Below are positions 43,173 through 51,568 of a DNA stretch of 61,153 nt, one piece after another. Numbering within the stretch: position 1 is the first letter of the stretch; every line of letters starts with the position of its first letter. The stretch spans positions 1 through 61,153 of the forward strand of contig CAAGGT010000224.1 in assembly GCA_900769465.1 (NCBI GenBank), in the 5' to 3' direction. The position numbers and the translations under genes are program-made. The DNA comes from Bacteroidaceae bacterium (lineage in GTDB: Bacteria; Bacteroidota; Bacteroidia; Bacteroidales; Bacteroidaceae). The notes below the pieces were generated by a model. It saw only the letters and a list, made by a program, of their open reading frames with translations, had not been told where the DNA came from and did not search any database.

Positions 43173-44369
43173 ATGCTTACACTCGACAAAATCTATCACG
43201 CATCGTACGTCCTCAAGGACGTGATACGTCGCACAGAACTCATTCCGGCTCCCTATTTGAACAAAAAGGGCAACGTATTCCTCAAGCCCGAGAACTTGCA
43301 GTTGACCGGTTCGTTCAAGGTACGTGGTTCATACTACAAGATTTCACAGCTCTCGGACGAGGAGAAAGCAAAGGGCGTTATCGCCTGCTCGGCCGGCAAC
43401 CACGCTCAAGGCGTTGCGTTGGCAGCAACCAAGAACGGCATCAAGTCAACCATCTGTCTCCCCGACTGCGCACCAATCTCAAAGGTTGAGGCAACAAGAG
43501 GCTACGGAGCAGAGATATGCCTTGTAGAGGGTGTATATGATGATGCATATAAGCGTGCAATTGAACTGCGTGACGAGAAGGGTTACACATTCATCCACCC
43601 GTTCGACGACATTGACGTGATTGCCGGACAGGGAACAATCGGTCTTGAGCTCATTGACCAGATGAAAGATGTCGACGTGGTTGTAGTGCCAATCGGCGGT
43701 GGTGGCCTTATCTCGGGCGTTGCGTTCGCATTGAAATCACTAAATCCGGCCATCAAGGTCTACGGTGTTCAGGCTGCAGGCGCTCCAAGTATGAAGAACT
43801 CCATTGAGCACAAGCAGATTGAGCGACTCGATTCAGTTTCTACAATTGCCGACGGTATTGCAGTAAAGCAGCCTGGCGAGAACACATTCGATTTCTGCAG
43901 CAAATATGTCGACGGCATTGTAACAGTAACCGACGACGAGGTATCATCGGCTATACTCTCAATGCTTGAGCATCAGAAGATCATTACCGAGGGTGCAGGT
44001 GCAGTTGCAGCAGCTGCAGCAATGTTCAACAAGGTTCCTGTTGAGGGAAAGAACGTAATATGCATTGTATCGGGCGGTAACATTGACGTGAATATCCTTG
44101 ACCGCGTAATCAAGCGTGGTCTCTTCACATCGGGTCGCTCTGCACTACTCAAAGTAGAACTCCTTGACAAACCCGGCCAGTTGGTACAGGTATCAAAGAT
44201 TATCGCTGACCTGGGTGGCAACGTCATCGGTGTACACCACGAGCGCACAAACGCAAACACAGGCGTTACAGGCTGTTGGATACGCATAGACCTTGAGACA
44301 CGCAATTTCGAGCACATCAACAAGATTAAAGCCGCATTGACTGCTGCCGGTTTCAATATTCTGGATTAA
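43173..44369 (+). CDS. ilvA: Threonine ammonia-lyase (threonine dehydratase)
   Basis: A 398-residue PLP enzyme that deaminates threonine (and serine) to 2-oxobutanoate. PLP lysine K49 lies in LTGSFKVRGSYYKI; the phosphate-binding loop is PIGGGGLISGVAF, and ACSAGNHAQGVALAA binds substrate. A C-terminal ACT domain (about 325-398, LLKVELLDKPGQLVQVSKII) resembles the shorter TdcB/IlvA form with one ACT copy, which may bind a regulator. The ridA gene follows after 26 bp; RidA removes the reactive imine IlvA releases, so they work in sequence. Confidence 0.94.
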   Translation: MLTLDKIYHASYVLKDVIRRTELIPAPYLNKKGNVFLKPENLQLTGSFKVRGSYYKISQLSDEEKAKGVIACSAGNHAQGVALAATKNGIKSTICLPDCAPISKVEATRGYGAEICLVEGVYDDAYKRAIELRDEKGYTFIHPFDDIDVIAGQGTIGLELIDQMKDVDVVVVPIGGGGLISGVAFALKSLNPAIKVYGVQAAGAPSMKNSIEHKQIERLDSVSTIADGIAVKQPGENTFDFCSKYVDGIVTVTDDEVSSAILSMLEHQKIITEGAGAVAAAAAMFNKVPVEGKNVICIVSGGNIDVNILDRVIKRGLFTSGRSALLKVELLDKPGQLVQVSKIIADLGGNVIGVHHERTNANTGVTGCWIRIDLETRNFEHINKIKAALTAAGFNILD

Positions 44370-44395
44370 GATTAACCATTAAAAACAAAATAACT

Positions 44396-44770
44396 ATGTT
44401 GAAGAAAGTTTATACAAGCAATGCCCCCGAGGCTATCGGCCCCTATTCACAGGCTATCATCTGCGGTAACATGTTGTTCACATCGGGCCAGATACCCATC
44501 AACCCTGCAACAGGCGAGGTTGAGGCCGAAGGTATCACAGACCAGGCTACACAGGTAATGAAGAACCTCTCTGCAGTCCTTACCGAGGCTGGTACATCAT
44601 TCGAGAAGGTTGTAAAGACAACATGTTTCCTGAGCGACATGGCCGATTTTGCAGCCTTCAACGCTGTATATGCAGAGTATTTCACAAGCAAGCCGGCACG
44701 TTCTTGCGTTGCTGTGAAGACATTGCCAAAGAACGTTCTTGTAGAGGTTGAGGTTATTGCCGAAATCTAA
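44396..44770 (+). CDS. ridA: RidA family 2-iminobutanoate/2-iminopropanoate deaminase
   Basis: A 124-residue YjgF/YER057c/UK114 protein of normal length. It has the family features EAIGPYSQAI, FTSGQIPINPATGE, FEKVVKTTCFLSDMADFAAFN, ARSCVAVKTLPKNVLVEVEVIA with the key Arg. It hydrolyses enamine/imine products of PLP enzymes such as threonine dehydratase, whose gene lies 26 bp upstream in the same operon. Confidence 0.96.
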   Translation: MLKKVYTSNAPEAIGPYSQAIICGNMLFTSGQIPINPATGEVEAEGITDQATQVMKNLSAVLTEAGTSFEKVVKTTCFLSDMADFAAFNAVYAEYFTSKPARSCVAVKTLPKNVLVEVEVIAEI

Positions 44771-44792
44771 AGAACCCTTCTACAATAAAGAC

Positions 44793-44824
44793 AAAAGCCT
44801 TCGCCCTAGTGGGCGAAGGCTTTT
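44793..44824 (+). terminator. ridA terminator
   Basis: AAAAGCCTTCGCCC and GGGCGAAGGCTTTT make a perfect 14-bp stem with loop TAGT and T tail, 22 bp after ridA. Confidence 0.95.
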
Positions 44825-44860
44825 TGCATCCGATATACTCAAATATTCATTTTTATTTAC

Positions 44861-44868
44861 TATCTTCG
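44861..44868 (+). promoter_or_regulatory. Putative -7 box for the kdsD operon
   Basis: TATCTTCG, a TAnnTTcG box, 42 bp before the kdsD start, behind a T-rich stretch. Confidence 0.45.
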
Positions 44869-44910
44869 CGGTTAGGTAGCTCCAGCCCTGTGGCAGGGAG
44901 ATAATGAACA

Positions 44911-45879
44911 ATGACAAATAAACAACAATATATGACAAACGTAATAGATGTTGCCAAGAAATGTTTCCGGGACGAGGCCCAGGCAATCCTGAACCTTATT
45001 CCCAATCTGGACGACAATTTCACAAAAGCCATTTCACTTATCATCGAGAGCCAAGGCAAGCTCATTGTGACCGGTGTGGGCAAATCGGGACATATTGGTG
45101 CCAAAATAGCATCCACTATGGCAAGCACAGGCACACCGGCATTCTTTGTCAACCCACTGGATGCCTTCCACGGCGACCTGGGAATGATTGGCGAAGGCGA
45201 CGTTGTATTGGCCATATCCAATTCGGGACAGACCGATGAACTGTTACGTTTCATTCCATTGCTCAAAGAGAGGAACATCCCCATCATATCAATGTCGGGT
45301 AACCCGGCATCGTTGCTTGCCAAATTCTCGGAGTGCCACCTGAATGTAGCAGTTGAAAAAGAGGCCTGCCCGCTGAACCTTGCCCCCACATCATCGACCA
45401 CCGCAACCCTTGCAATGGGCGATGCAATAGCATGCGCGCTGATGACAGTGCGCAACTTCCAGGCAAAGGATTTCGCACAGTTTCACCCCGGTGGCTCACT
45501 CGGCCGTCGCCTGCTCTCAAGAGTAAAGGATTACATGACAACCGAAAACCTGCCCATTGTGAACCGCGAATCAAAGATAAGCGATACGCTATTGCAGATC
45601 AGCCGCACAAAGATGGGTATTGCCGTGGTCGTAGAGACCGATGAGATTATCGGTGTTGTAACCGACGGTGACATACGCCGCACAATGCAGCGCGACCAGG
45701 AACACTTCTTCCAGCTCACCGTGAAGGACCTGATGAACACCAACCCCAAACTCATCAAGGAAGATGCAAAATTGTCACAGGCCGAAGAGATCATGCGCCA
45801 GCACAATATCAAGTCGCTCATTGTTGTAAATGAAAGCAACAGGCTTGTGGGAGTAATCGACGCCTTCAGTTGCCTGTAA
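44911..45879 (+). CDS. kdsD: Arabinose-5-phosphate isomerase (KdsD/GutQ type)
   Basis: A 322-residue sugar isomerase that turns ribulose-5-phosphate into arabinose-5-phosphate, the first step of Kdo synthesis for lipopolysaccharide. An N-terminal SIS domain (about 40-175) has VTGVGKSGHIGAKIASTMAS, NPLDAFHGDLGMI, ISNSGQTDELL, and the catalytic-site APTSSTTATLAMGDA. Two CBS domains follow (about 205-322). A second ATG at 44932 (MTNVIDVAKK) is a possible alternative start. The next gene, 12 bp on, codes for a CMP-sugar synthetase. Confidence 0.92.
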   Translation: MTNKQQYMTNVIDVAKKCFRDEAQAILNLIPNLDDNFTKAISLIIESQGKLIVTGVGKSGHIGAKIASTMASTGTPAFFVNPLDAFHGDLGMIGEGDVVLAISNSGQTDELLRFIPLLKERNIPIISMSGNPASLLAKFSECHLNVAVEKEACPLNLAPTSSTTATLAMGDAIACALMTVRNFQAKDFAQFHPGGSLGRRLLSRVKDYMTTENLPIVNRESKISDTLLQISRTKMGIAVVVETDEIIGVVTDGDIRRTMQRDQEHFFQLTVKDLMNTNPKLIKEDAKLSQAEEIMRQHNIKSLIVVNESNRLVGVIDAFSCL

Positions 45880-45891
45880 AAGAACAATATC

Positions 45892-46527
45892 ATGAAGGTA
45901 GTAGCATTTGTCCCCATAAGACTCAACAGCAAGCGCGTTGCCGGCAAGAACCTGAAAATGCTTGGCGACAAGCCCTTGTTGCAATATATTCTTGACACAT
46001 TGACAAACACCACAGCCATAGACGAGGTGTATGTATATTGTAGCCAAGAGGAAATAAAGCCCATGCTCCCCAAAGGAGTTAAGTTCCTCAAACGTGACGA
46101 ATCGCTCGACCGTGACGAGACATTGGGACAGGAGATTTACGACGCCTTCACAAAGGAGGTCGATGCCGATGTATATGTACTTGCACACACCACATCGCCT
46201 TTCATTAAGGTCGAAACCATAGATAATGCTGTGAGAAAGGTTTCCGAAGGGGAACACGACTCGGCCTTCAGCGCACAGAAGGTACAGACGTTCAGCTGGT
46301 ACAAAGGACACCCGTTGAACTATGACCTCAAAGAGATTCCACGTACACAGACAATAGAACCTGTGTACTTTGAGACAAGCGCATTCTATATCTTCCGCAA
46401 GGAGATATGGACAATAGAACACCAGCGCATAGGCAACAATCCATATATGGCCATTGTCGACCCCATCGAAGGCATAGACATTGACAACCCCGAGGATTTT
46501 GAATTCGCGGAAAGAGTATTGTCATAG
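45892..46527 (+). CDS. NeuA-like acylneuraminate (CMP-sugar) cytidylyltransferase
   Basis: A 211-residue nucleotidyltransferase of the NeuA/PseF/LegF group, which activates nonulosonic acids with CTP. The nucleotide-binding N terminus is VAFVPIRLNSKRVAGKNLKM, followed by VYVYCSQEE, LAHTTSPFIK (where catalytic Asp/Arg residues often lie nearby), and the C-terminal GIDIDNPEDFEFAE. It differs from KdsB, which has PARYxSTRLPGKPL. The exact sugar is unknown. Its place between kdsD and a DUF115/GT42-like gene suggests an acidic sugar added to a surface glycan. Confidence 0.82.
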   Translation: MKVVAFVPIRLNSKRVAGKNLKMLGDKPLLQYILDTLTNTTAIDEVYVYCSQEEIKPMLPKGVKFLKRDESLDRDETLGQEIYDAFTKEVDADVYVLAHTTSPFIKVETIDNAVRKVSEGEHDSAFSAQKVQTFSWYKGHPLNYDLKEIPRTQTIEPVYFETSAFYIFRKEIWTIEHQRIGNNPYMAIVDPIEGIDIDNPEDFEFAERVLS

Positions 46528-46559
46528 AGACAAACCATTATATAAAAGCCAAAACAACA

Positions 46560-47309
46560 ATGGGCAAGAGTTGGCAGAAATGTTGGAATGCGATGAACTA
46601 CCTGTACGGTGCATTACTGGCAGGCAGCCGTAGCCGTCTGCGCTCCTACAGGAACATACACAGCGGACGCTGCTTCATCATCGGCAACGGTCCAAGCCTG
46701 CGCAACAGCGACCTCAAACGGCTCATGGAGCTTGGCGAAGTGACATTCGCCTGCAATTCACTTATAAAACTGTTCAACGAAATCCCCTTTGCGCCAACTT
46801 ACTACTTTGCACAGGACAACAAGATTATCCTGGACAACAAGCAGGAGATTGCCGACTACAAAGGTATACGCTTTCTCAAAGCCCATTATGCAAGCCGTTA
46901 CCACATCAAAGGCGTTACATACTACAATATGCTGTTTCCACAGCGCCCTATCGGTTTTTCAAACAACATAGCCAGGGTTGTCTACAGCGGACAAACCGTA
47001 ACTTACTCAATGATACAGTTCGCTGCATATATGGGATTCAAGGAGATTTACCTCTTAGGAGTCGACTGCAACTATTCAAGCGGCAACAGCGTTATCACCA
47101 AAGAGAGTTATTTCGACCCACGCCTGTTCAACAGCAAACGCAGCTATGCTGCACCCGAAGTAGACACCAACCTGTTGGCATACGCACGTGCACGCGAAGT
47201 ATGTGACAGACAGGGCGTGAAGATATACAACGCCACCCGCGGCGGCAAACTTGAGATTTTTGAGCGCGCCGACCTTGACAAGATATTGGATAACCCCAAA
47301 AACATATGA
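46560..47309 (+). CDS. DUF115/GT42-like glycan protein
   Basis: A 249-residue protein with the nucleotide-binding motif CFIIGNGPSLRNSDL near residues 38-52 and YMGFKEIYLLGVDCNYS near 158-174. Both are shared by DUF115 (MptE/Maf-like) proteins and by family GT42 sialyltransferases (which have IAGNGPSL and GYKEIYLSGIDF). No signal peptide or membrane segment is clear. Together with the upstream CMP-sugar synthetase, a glycosyltransferase using a CMP-sugar is the best guess. The SIMPL gene overlaps its stop by 4 bp (ATGA). Confidence 0.65.
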   Translation: MGKSWQKCWNAMNYLYGALLAGSRSRLRSYRNIHSGRCFIIGNGPSLRNSDLKRLMELGEVTFACNSLIKLFNEIPFAPTYYFAQDNKIILDNKQEIADYKGIRFLKAHYASRYHIKGVTYYNMLFPQRPIGFSNNIARVVYSGQTVTYSMIQFAAYMGFKEIYLLGVDCNYSSGNSVITKESYFDPRLFNSKRSYAAPEVDTNLLAYARAREVCDRQGVKIYNATRGGKLEIFERADLDKILDNPKNI

Positions 47310-48034
47310 TTATGGAAAGTTGCGAGAAGAAGAAATGCTGTTGCGGCAGAATTCTGATGCCGGGTATAGCAATTGCTGCAGGCCTTGCACTGCTCGGTTT
47401 CTTTGTTTCAGTAGGACTGACAAGGATAGCCAACCAGGAGCAATACGTCACAGTCAAGGGCCTTGCCGAGCGCGAGGTGCTTGCCAACAAGGTCGTGTGG
47501 CCACTACCCTACAAGTGCATCAGCAACGATATGCAGAATCTGTATGATGAGATTGAAAAGAACAAGGAGATAGTTCTTTCATTCCTGAAGAATGGCGGCA
47601 TAACCGACAATGAAATAATAATATCGGCACCGGCAGTGACCGACCGACTGGCACAAAGCTATATCCCCGACAACATCAAGTTCCGCTACCAGGCCGAAGC
47701 AGTGATAACAGTCATCTCGCCACAGGTTGAAAAGGTCATTGGGCTAATGAACAAACAGATTGAACTGATGAAAGAGGGAGTAATAATAAGTAACGAATAC
47801 AACTACCGCACATTGTTTGAATACACAGCCCTAAATGACATAAAGCCAGCCATGGTTGAGGAGGCAACACGCAATGCACGTGCCGTGGCGCAGAAGTTTG
47901 CCGAGGATTCCGACTGCAGTCTTGGCAACATCAGACAAGCCACACAAGGTCAGTTCACCATCACAAGCGACGAAACGACACCGCAAATAAAGAACATACG
48001 CGTTGTAACAACCGTCAAATATGCCCTTAAATGA
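47306..48034 (+). CDS. SIMPL domain protein, membrane-anchored
   Basis: A 242-residue protein. The start has a Cys-rich patch (CEKKKCCCGR, residues 5-14) before one membrane segment (about 17-40). The rest is an extracytoplasmic SIMPL/DUF541 domain (VTVKGLAEREV, FLKNGGI, YQAEAVITVIS, ARAVAQKFAEDSDCSLGNIRQ, with INRVVTTVKYAL-type last strand). SIMPL proteins are linked to oxidative stress defence and signalling but have no firm biochemical role. Translation is likely coupled to the DUF115/GT42-like gene. Its stop codon lies next to a 100-bp inverted repeat. Confidence 0.75.
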   Translation: MIMESCEKKKCCCGRILMPGIAIAAGLALLGFFVSVGLTRIANQEQYVTVKGLAEREVLANKVVWPLPYKCISNDMQNLYDEIEKNKEIVLSFLKNGGITDNEIIISAPAVTDRLAQSYIPDNIKFRYQAEAVITVISPQVEKVIGLMNKQIELMKEGVIISNEYNYRTLFEYTALNDIKPAMVEEATRNARAVAQKFAEDSDCSLGNIRQATQGQFTITSDETTPQIKNIRVVTTVKYALK

Positions 48035-48132
48035 GGGTGACCCAAAAGCCCACTTTTAGAACTAGCAACCCCAGTCAGAATACACTCTGACCGGGGTTGT
48101 TCTCTTTACAAAATGACTTTTGAGTCATCCTC
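48033..48132. repeat. 100-bp inverted-repeat element with internal terminator-like hairpin
   Basis: Ends GAGGGTGACCCAAAAG (48033-48048) and CTTTTGAGTCATCCTC (48117-48132) pair at 14 of 16 positions. Inside, CAACCCC/GGGGTTG plus GTCAGA/TCTGAC (48066-48099) form a second hairpin. The left end overlaps the SIMPL stop. It resembles a dispersed Bacteroidales repeat type as I remember it; it would also end the operon. Confidence 0.6.
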
Positions 48133-48207
48133 ATAGACAATGCGAGCAGCGACAGGCCGCACGCTGCACGGATGTAATTCGTGCCGGGATTCAATAAAAT
48201 GTGATAG

Positions 48208-48840
48208 TTATTTCTTCTTCAGTCCCTTGTATGCAAGATAAGCAACAACAAACACAGCCAAAACAATAAACACCACACCAATCTCACCGCTGTACACCTT
48301 CACCTTGTTCATCACAGACTCCTCGGTCTGCATACCGGGAATTGTAGACATATAATAGCCGAGCGCAGCAAGAATCGCATTCCACAACCCTGCACCAAGT
48401 GAAGTGTAGAACACAAAACGTCCAAGCCCCATACGTGCAAGGCCGGCAGGGATTGAAATCAGCTGTCTCACGGCCGGCACCAGGCGGCCGATGAAGGTAG
48501 AGACGGCACCATGCTTGTCAAAATATTTCTCGGCATTCTGCACCTTAGCCTCATCAATGAGACACATATGTCCCAAACGGCTGTTCGCAAACTTATATAC
48601 AATAGGACGTCCCAACCACACTGCAAGGTAGTAATTGATGAAGGCACCTATAAGCGCACCCACTGTTGCGAACAAGACAACAAGGAACACATTCATCTCG
48701 CCAGTGACGGCAGCCTTCCAGGCAGCAGGTGGCACAACAGCCTCAGATGGGAAAGGAATGAAAGAACTCTCAATGGCCATGAACAGCATTACTGTCCAGT
48801 AATTGAGATGATCAAGACAAAACTGTATCAATGATTCCAT
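48208..48840 (-). CDS. DedA/SNARE-associated family membrane protein
   Basis: A 210-residue inner-membrane protein with about five hydrophobic segments. It carries DedA family marks: FIPFPSEAVVPPAAW, GAFINYYLAVWLGRP, FDKHGAVSTFIGRLVPAVRQLISIPAGLARM (the conserved FIGRLVPAVR and PAG parts) and a C-terminal membrane segment. DedA proteins help maintain membrane potential and move undecaprenyl phosphate or other lipids. It lies 25 bp after the Ca2+ ATPase gene on the minus strand, so it is probably cotranscribed with it. Confidence 0.9.
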   Translation of the reverse strand: MESLIQFCLDHLNYWTVMLFMAIESSFIPFPSEAVVPPAAWKAAVTGEMNVFLVVLFATVGALIGAFINYYLAVWLGRPIVYKFANSRLGHMCLIDEAKVQNAEKYFDKHGAVSTFIGRLVPAVRQLISIPAGLARMGLGRFVFYTSLGAGLWNAILAALGYYMSTIPGMQTEESVMNKVKVYSGEIGVVFIVLAVFVVAYLAYKGLKKK

Positions 48841-48865
48841 AATCTTATATTTTTATGTTTGTGTA

Positions 48866-51541
48866 TTATTTTTTTGTAATCAGGCGCACAGCCTCACCAA
48901 TCCACAGCACCACCGAGGTTGAAGCTATTATAATGCCCCAGCTATAAGCAGTCAGAGGCACCACATTGAACATTCTTCCGCCAAACGTTACAATGAGGAA
49001 CTGGCCAAGCACTATAACAAGGCACACCGACAGAAAGCTTTTGTTCTCCCACAACCCCTTGAAGGCCGATGAACCCGACAAATAGGCTTTGGCATTGAAC
49101 ATATTCCAGAACTGCAGCATCACAAAGAAAGAAAAGAATTCCGACTGCTCATACTGCGACAAGCCGTCACCGGCCGACATCCACAAGAGCAAAACCACCT
49201 GCACGACCACGAATACGGCACCTACAACAAATATATTACGTGCCATTGGCCTTGTTATGATGAAATCACCATTCTCGCCACTCTTGCGCGGACGGTCCTT
49301 CATCACCTTCCAGCTTGGCGAGAGTGATGCAAGCGCACCGGCAGCAAAGGTATCCATTATTAGGTTCACCCACAGCATTTGGGTAATTGTAAGCGGCGAC
49401 TCAGTACCGATAAGCGAACCTATCATAACAATAAGACAGGCCGCAACATTTATGGTCAGCTGGAAAAGAAGGAAGCGCTGTATGTTACGGTAGAGCGAAC
49501 GTCCCCACATTACAGCCCTGGTTATACTGCTGAATGAATTGTCTATAATGGTGATGTCACTGGCCTCTTTGGCAACCGACGTACCGTCGCCCATTGAGAG
49601 TCCCACCTGTGCAGCCTTGAGAGCCGGAGCGTCATTTGTTCCGTCGCCCGTAACAGCCACAACAGCATCCTGTTCCTGCAACAGGCGCACAAGGCGCTGT
49701 TTGTCCATAGGACGCGCGCGACACATAATCTTCAGCCCCATTACACGCTTTGCAGCCTCATCATCGGTCAAAGCCTCAAATTCGGGACCTGTTATGATTG
49801 CATCGGCCGGAGTATCGTTGTCACAGATTCCTATCTGACGACCAATCTCGCGTGCCGTACCCGATGTATCACCAGTCACAATCTTCACATCCACACCTGC
49901 ATCGAGACAGCATTTCACAGCCTCGGGAACATCTGAACGCACAGGGTCCGATATAGCAACGAATCCCAGAAACGTGAGGTCTGCACCGCTCAAGCGGCCG
50001 TCGGCATAAGGCGACGTGCAGGCATCATCATCCAGCACCTGATATGCAAAGCCCAATGTACGCATTGCCATATTCTGATATTCGAGCAATTTTGCCTCAA
50101 CAAGCGGACGTTGCAGGGCAACAGTTGAGAAAGTGCCGCTTGAGGTCTCGACGCGATTACAGTTGGCAAGCACAATCTCGGGGGCGCCCTTGACATAAAG
50201 CACATTCTTGCCAAGCAAAGGAGATTTCACTACGGTAGCCATATATTTACGCTCGGTAGAGAATGTCAGTCGGCTCAGCACTGCGGCCTCTTCGCGCAAA
50301 GGAGCATAGTCAACGCCCTGTCTGTTGAGCCACAACAGCAAGGCCGCCTCGGTGGGGTTACCAATCGTCTTCACCTCATCGCCTTCGCGGTTGAGATTGG
50401 CTGTGGAATTCACTGCTATACCTTCCTTGACAAGCGAGCTTATGGTGTCGGCACCGAGTGACTGCGAGCCGAGAGCAAAGAAGTTGCTCTCATATACCTG
50501 CATCCTGTTCTGTGTGAGAGTACCTGTCTTGTCGGTACATATCACCGTTGCAGCACCCATCGTTTCGCAGGCGTGCATCTTGCGCACAAGATTATTCGCC
50601 TTGAGCATACGGTTCATGCTGAGCGCCAGGCTTAATGTAACGGACATAGGCAAGCCTTCGGGCACAGACACCACGATGAGTGTGACGGCAATCATAAAGT
50701 TGTGCAACATTGCCGACACAATATCCATTGCCGACATTTCGCCTGAAGCAATGAATGTCTTGACCGACAACAAGGTAAATGTTATTCCGGCGGCAGCATA
50801 GCCCAGTTTGCTTATCACTCCGGCCAGGCGTTTCAGCTGCATCTGCAAGGGGGTGTCTATACCGTTCTCTATCTGCGCGCCCTGGTTGACCTTGCCATAT
50901 TCTGTTGCATCACCCACAAGTTCCACACGCATCACACCATTGCCGTCAACCACCGTAGTGCTACGCAGTACCCTGTTCGACGGATAAGTTGCCTCATCAT
51001 CGAAATCAGCTTCTACGGTTGTCTTTGCAATCATAGGTTCACCGGTAAGAGTCGATTCGTTTATCTGCAACGACTGTGACTGGAGCAGCACTCCGTCGGC
51101 AGGGACCTCGTCGCCGGTATTGAGCATGACGATGTCGCCCACCACAATCTCCTTGCGCGAAACCTCCTGCACCTTACCATCACGCACAACCGTAACCATC
51201 ACATCATCGTTAACGGTATTGAGAACCTCGAACGCACGCGCCGCCTTCACCTCAAAGATGAAGCCTATGCCACTTGCAAGCACAATCGCAAAGAATATTC
51301 CTATAGGCTCAAGGAAGGCTGCAAATCCGGCCTTTTCGGGGCCCCAACAATGGACACACGATATGACCATCGACAGCAACCACGCAATGAGCAGTATGCG
51401 TATGATGGGGTCCTCGAATTTTTCGATGAACTTTTTCCACAGGGACTCGCGCGCCGGTGGAGTCAGTATATTCGCACCATAGCGGTTGCGGCTCTCTTCT
51501 ACCTGTTTAAGGGTAAGACCTTGAATCTTTTCTTCAGACAT
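48866..51541 (-). CDS. Calcium-translocating P-type ATPase (PMCA-like)
   Basis: An 891-residue P2-type cation ATPase in the inner membrane. It has an N-terminal cation ATPase region (NRYGANILTPP), the TGEP actuator loop (STLTGEPMIAK), PEGLPMSVTLSLA in helix 4 (Ca2+-type), the phosphorylation site DKTGTLTQNRM, ATP-site KGAPEIVL, and TGDGTNDAPALKAAQVG. About ten membrane helices are visible. The closest pattern is PMCA-type calcium pumps exporting Ca2+; other divalent ions are possible. It lies 27 bp after metH and before dedA. Confidence 0.9.
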   Translation of the reverse strand: MSEEKIQGLTLKQVEESRNRYGANILTPPARESLWKKFIEKFEDPIIRILLIAWLLSMVISCVHCWGPEKAGFAAFLEPIGIFFAIVLASGIGFIFEVKAARAFEVLNTVNDDVMVTVVRDGKVQEVSRKEIVVGDIVMLNTGDEVPADGVLLQSQSLQINESTLTGEPMIAKTTVEADFDDEATYPSNRVLRSTTVVDGNGVMRVELVGDATEYGKVNQGAQIENGIDTPLQMQLKRLAGVISKLGYAAAGITFTLLSVKTFIASGEMSAMDIVSAMLHNFMIAVTLIVVSVPEGLPMSVTLSLALSMNRMLKANNLVRKMHACETMGAATVICTDKTGTLTQNRMQVYESNFFALGSQSLGADTISSLVKEGIAVNSTANLNREGDEVKTIGNPTEAALLLWLNRQGVDYAPLREEAAVLSRLTFSTERKYMATVVKSPLLGKNVLYVKGAPEIVLANCNRVETSSGTFSTVALQRPLVEAKLLEYQNMAMRTLGFAYQVLDDDACTSPYADGRLSGADLTFLGFVAISDPVRSDVPEAVKCCLDAGVDVKIVTGDTSGTAREIGRQIGICDNDTPADAIITGPEFEALTDDEAAKRVMGLKIMCRARPMDKQRLVRLLQEQDAVVAVTGDGTNDAPALKAAQVGLSMGDGTSVAKEASDITIIDNSFSSITRAVMWGRSLYRNIQRFLLFQLTINVAACLIVMIGSLIGTESPLTITQMLWVNLIMDTFAAGALASLSPSWKVMKDRPRKSGENGDFIITRPMARNIFVVGAVFVVVQVVLLLWMSAGDGLSQYEQSEFFSFFVMLQFWNMFNAKAYLSGSSAFKGLWENKSFLSVCLVIVLGQFLIVTFGGRMFNVVPLTAYSWGIIIASTSVVLWIGEAVRLITKK

Positions 51542-51568
51542 CGTATTATCTTTTTTATATGTTTCAGG

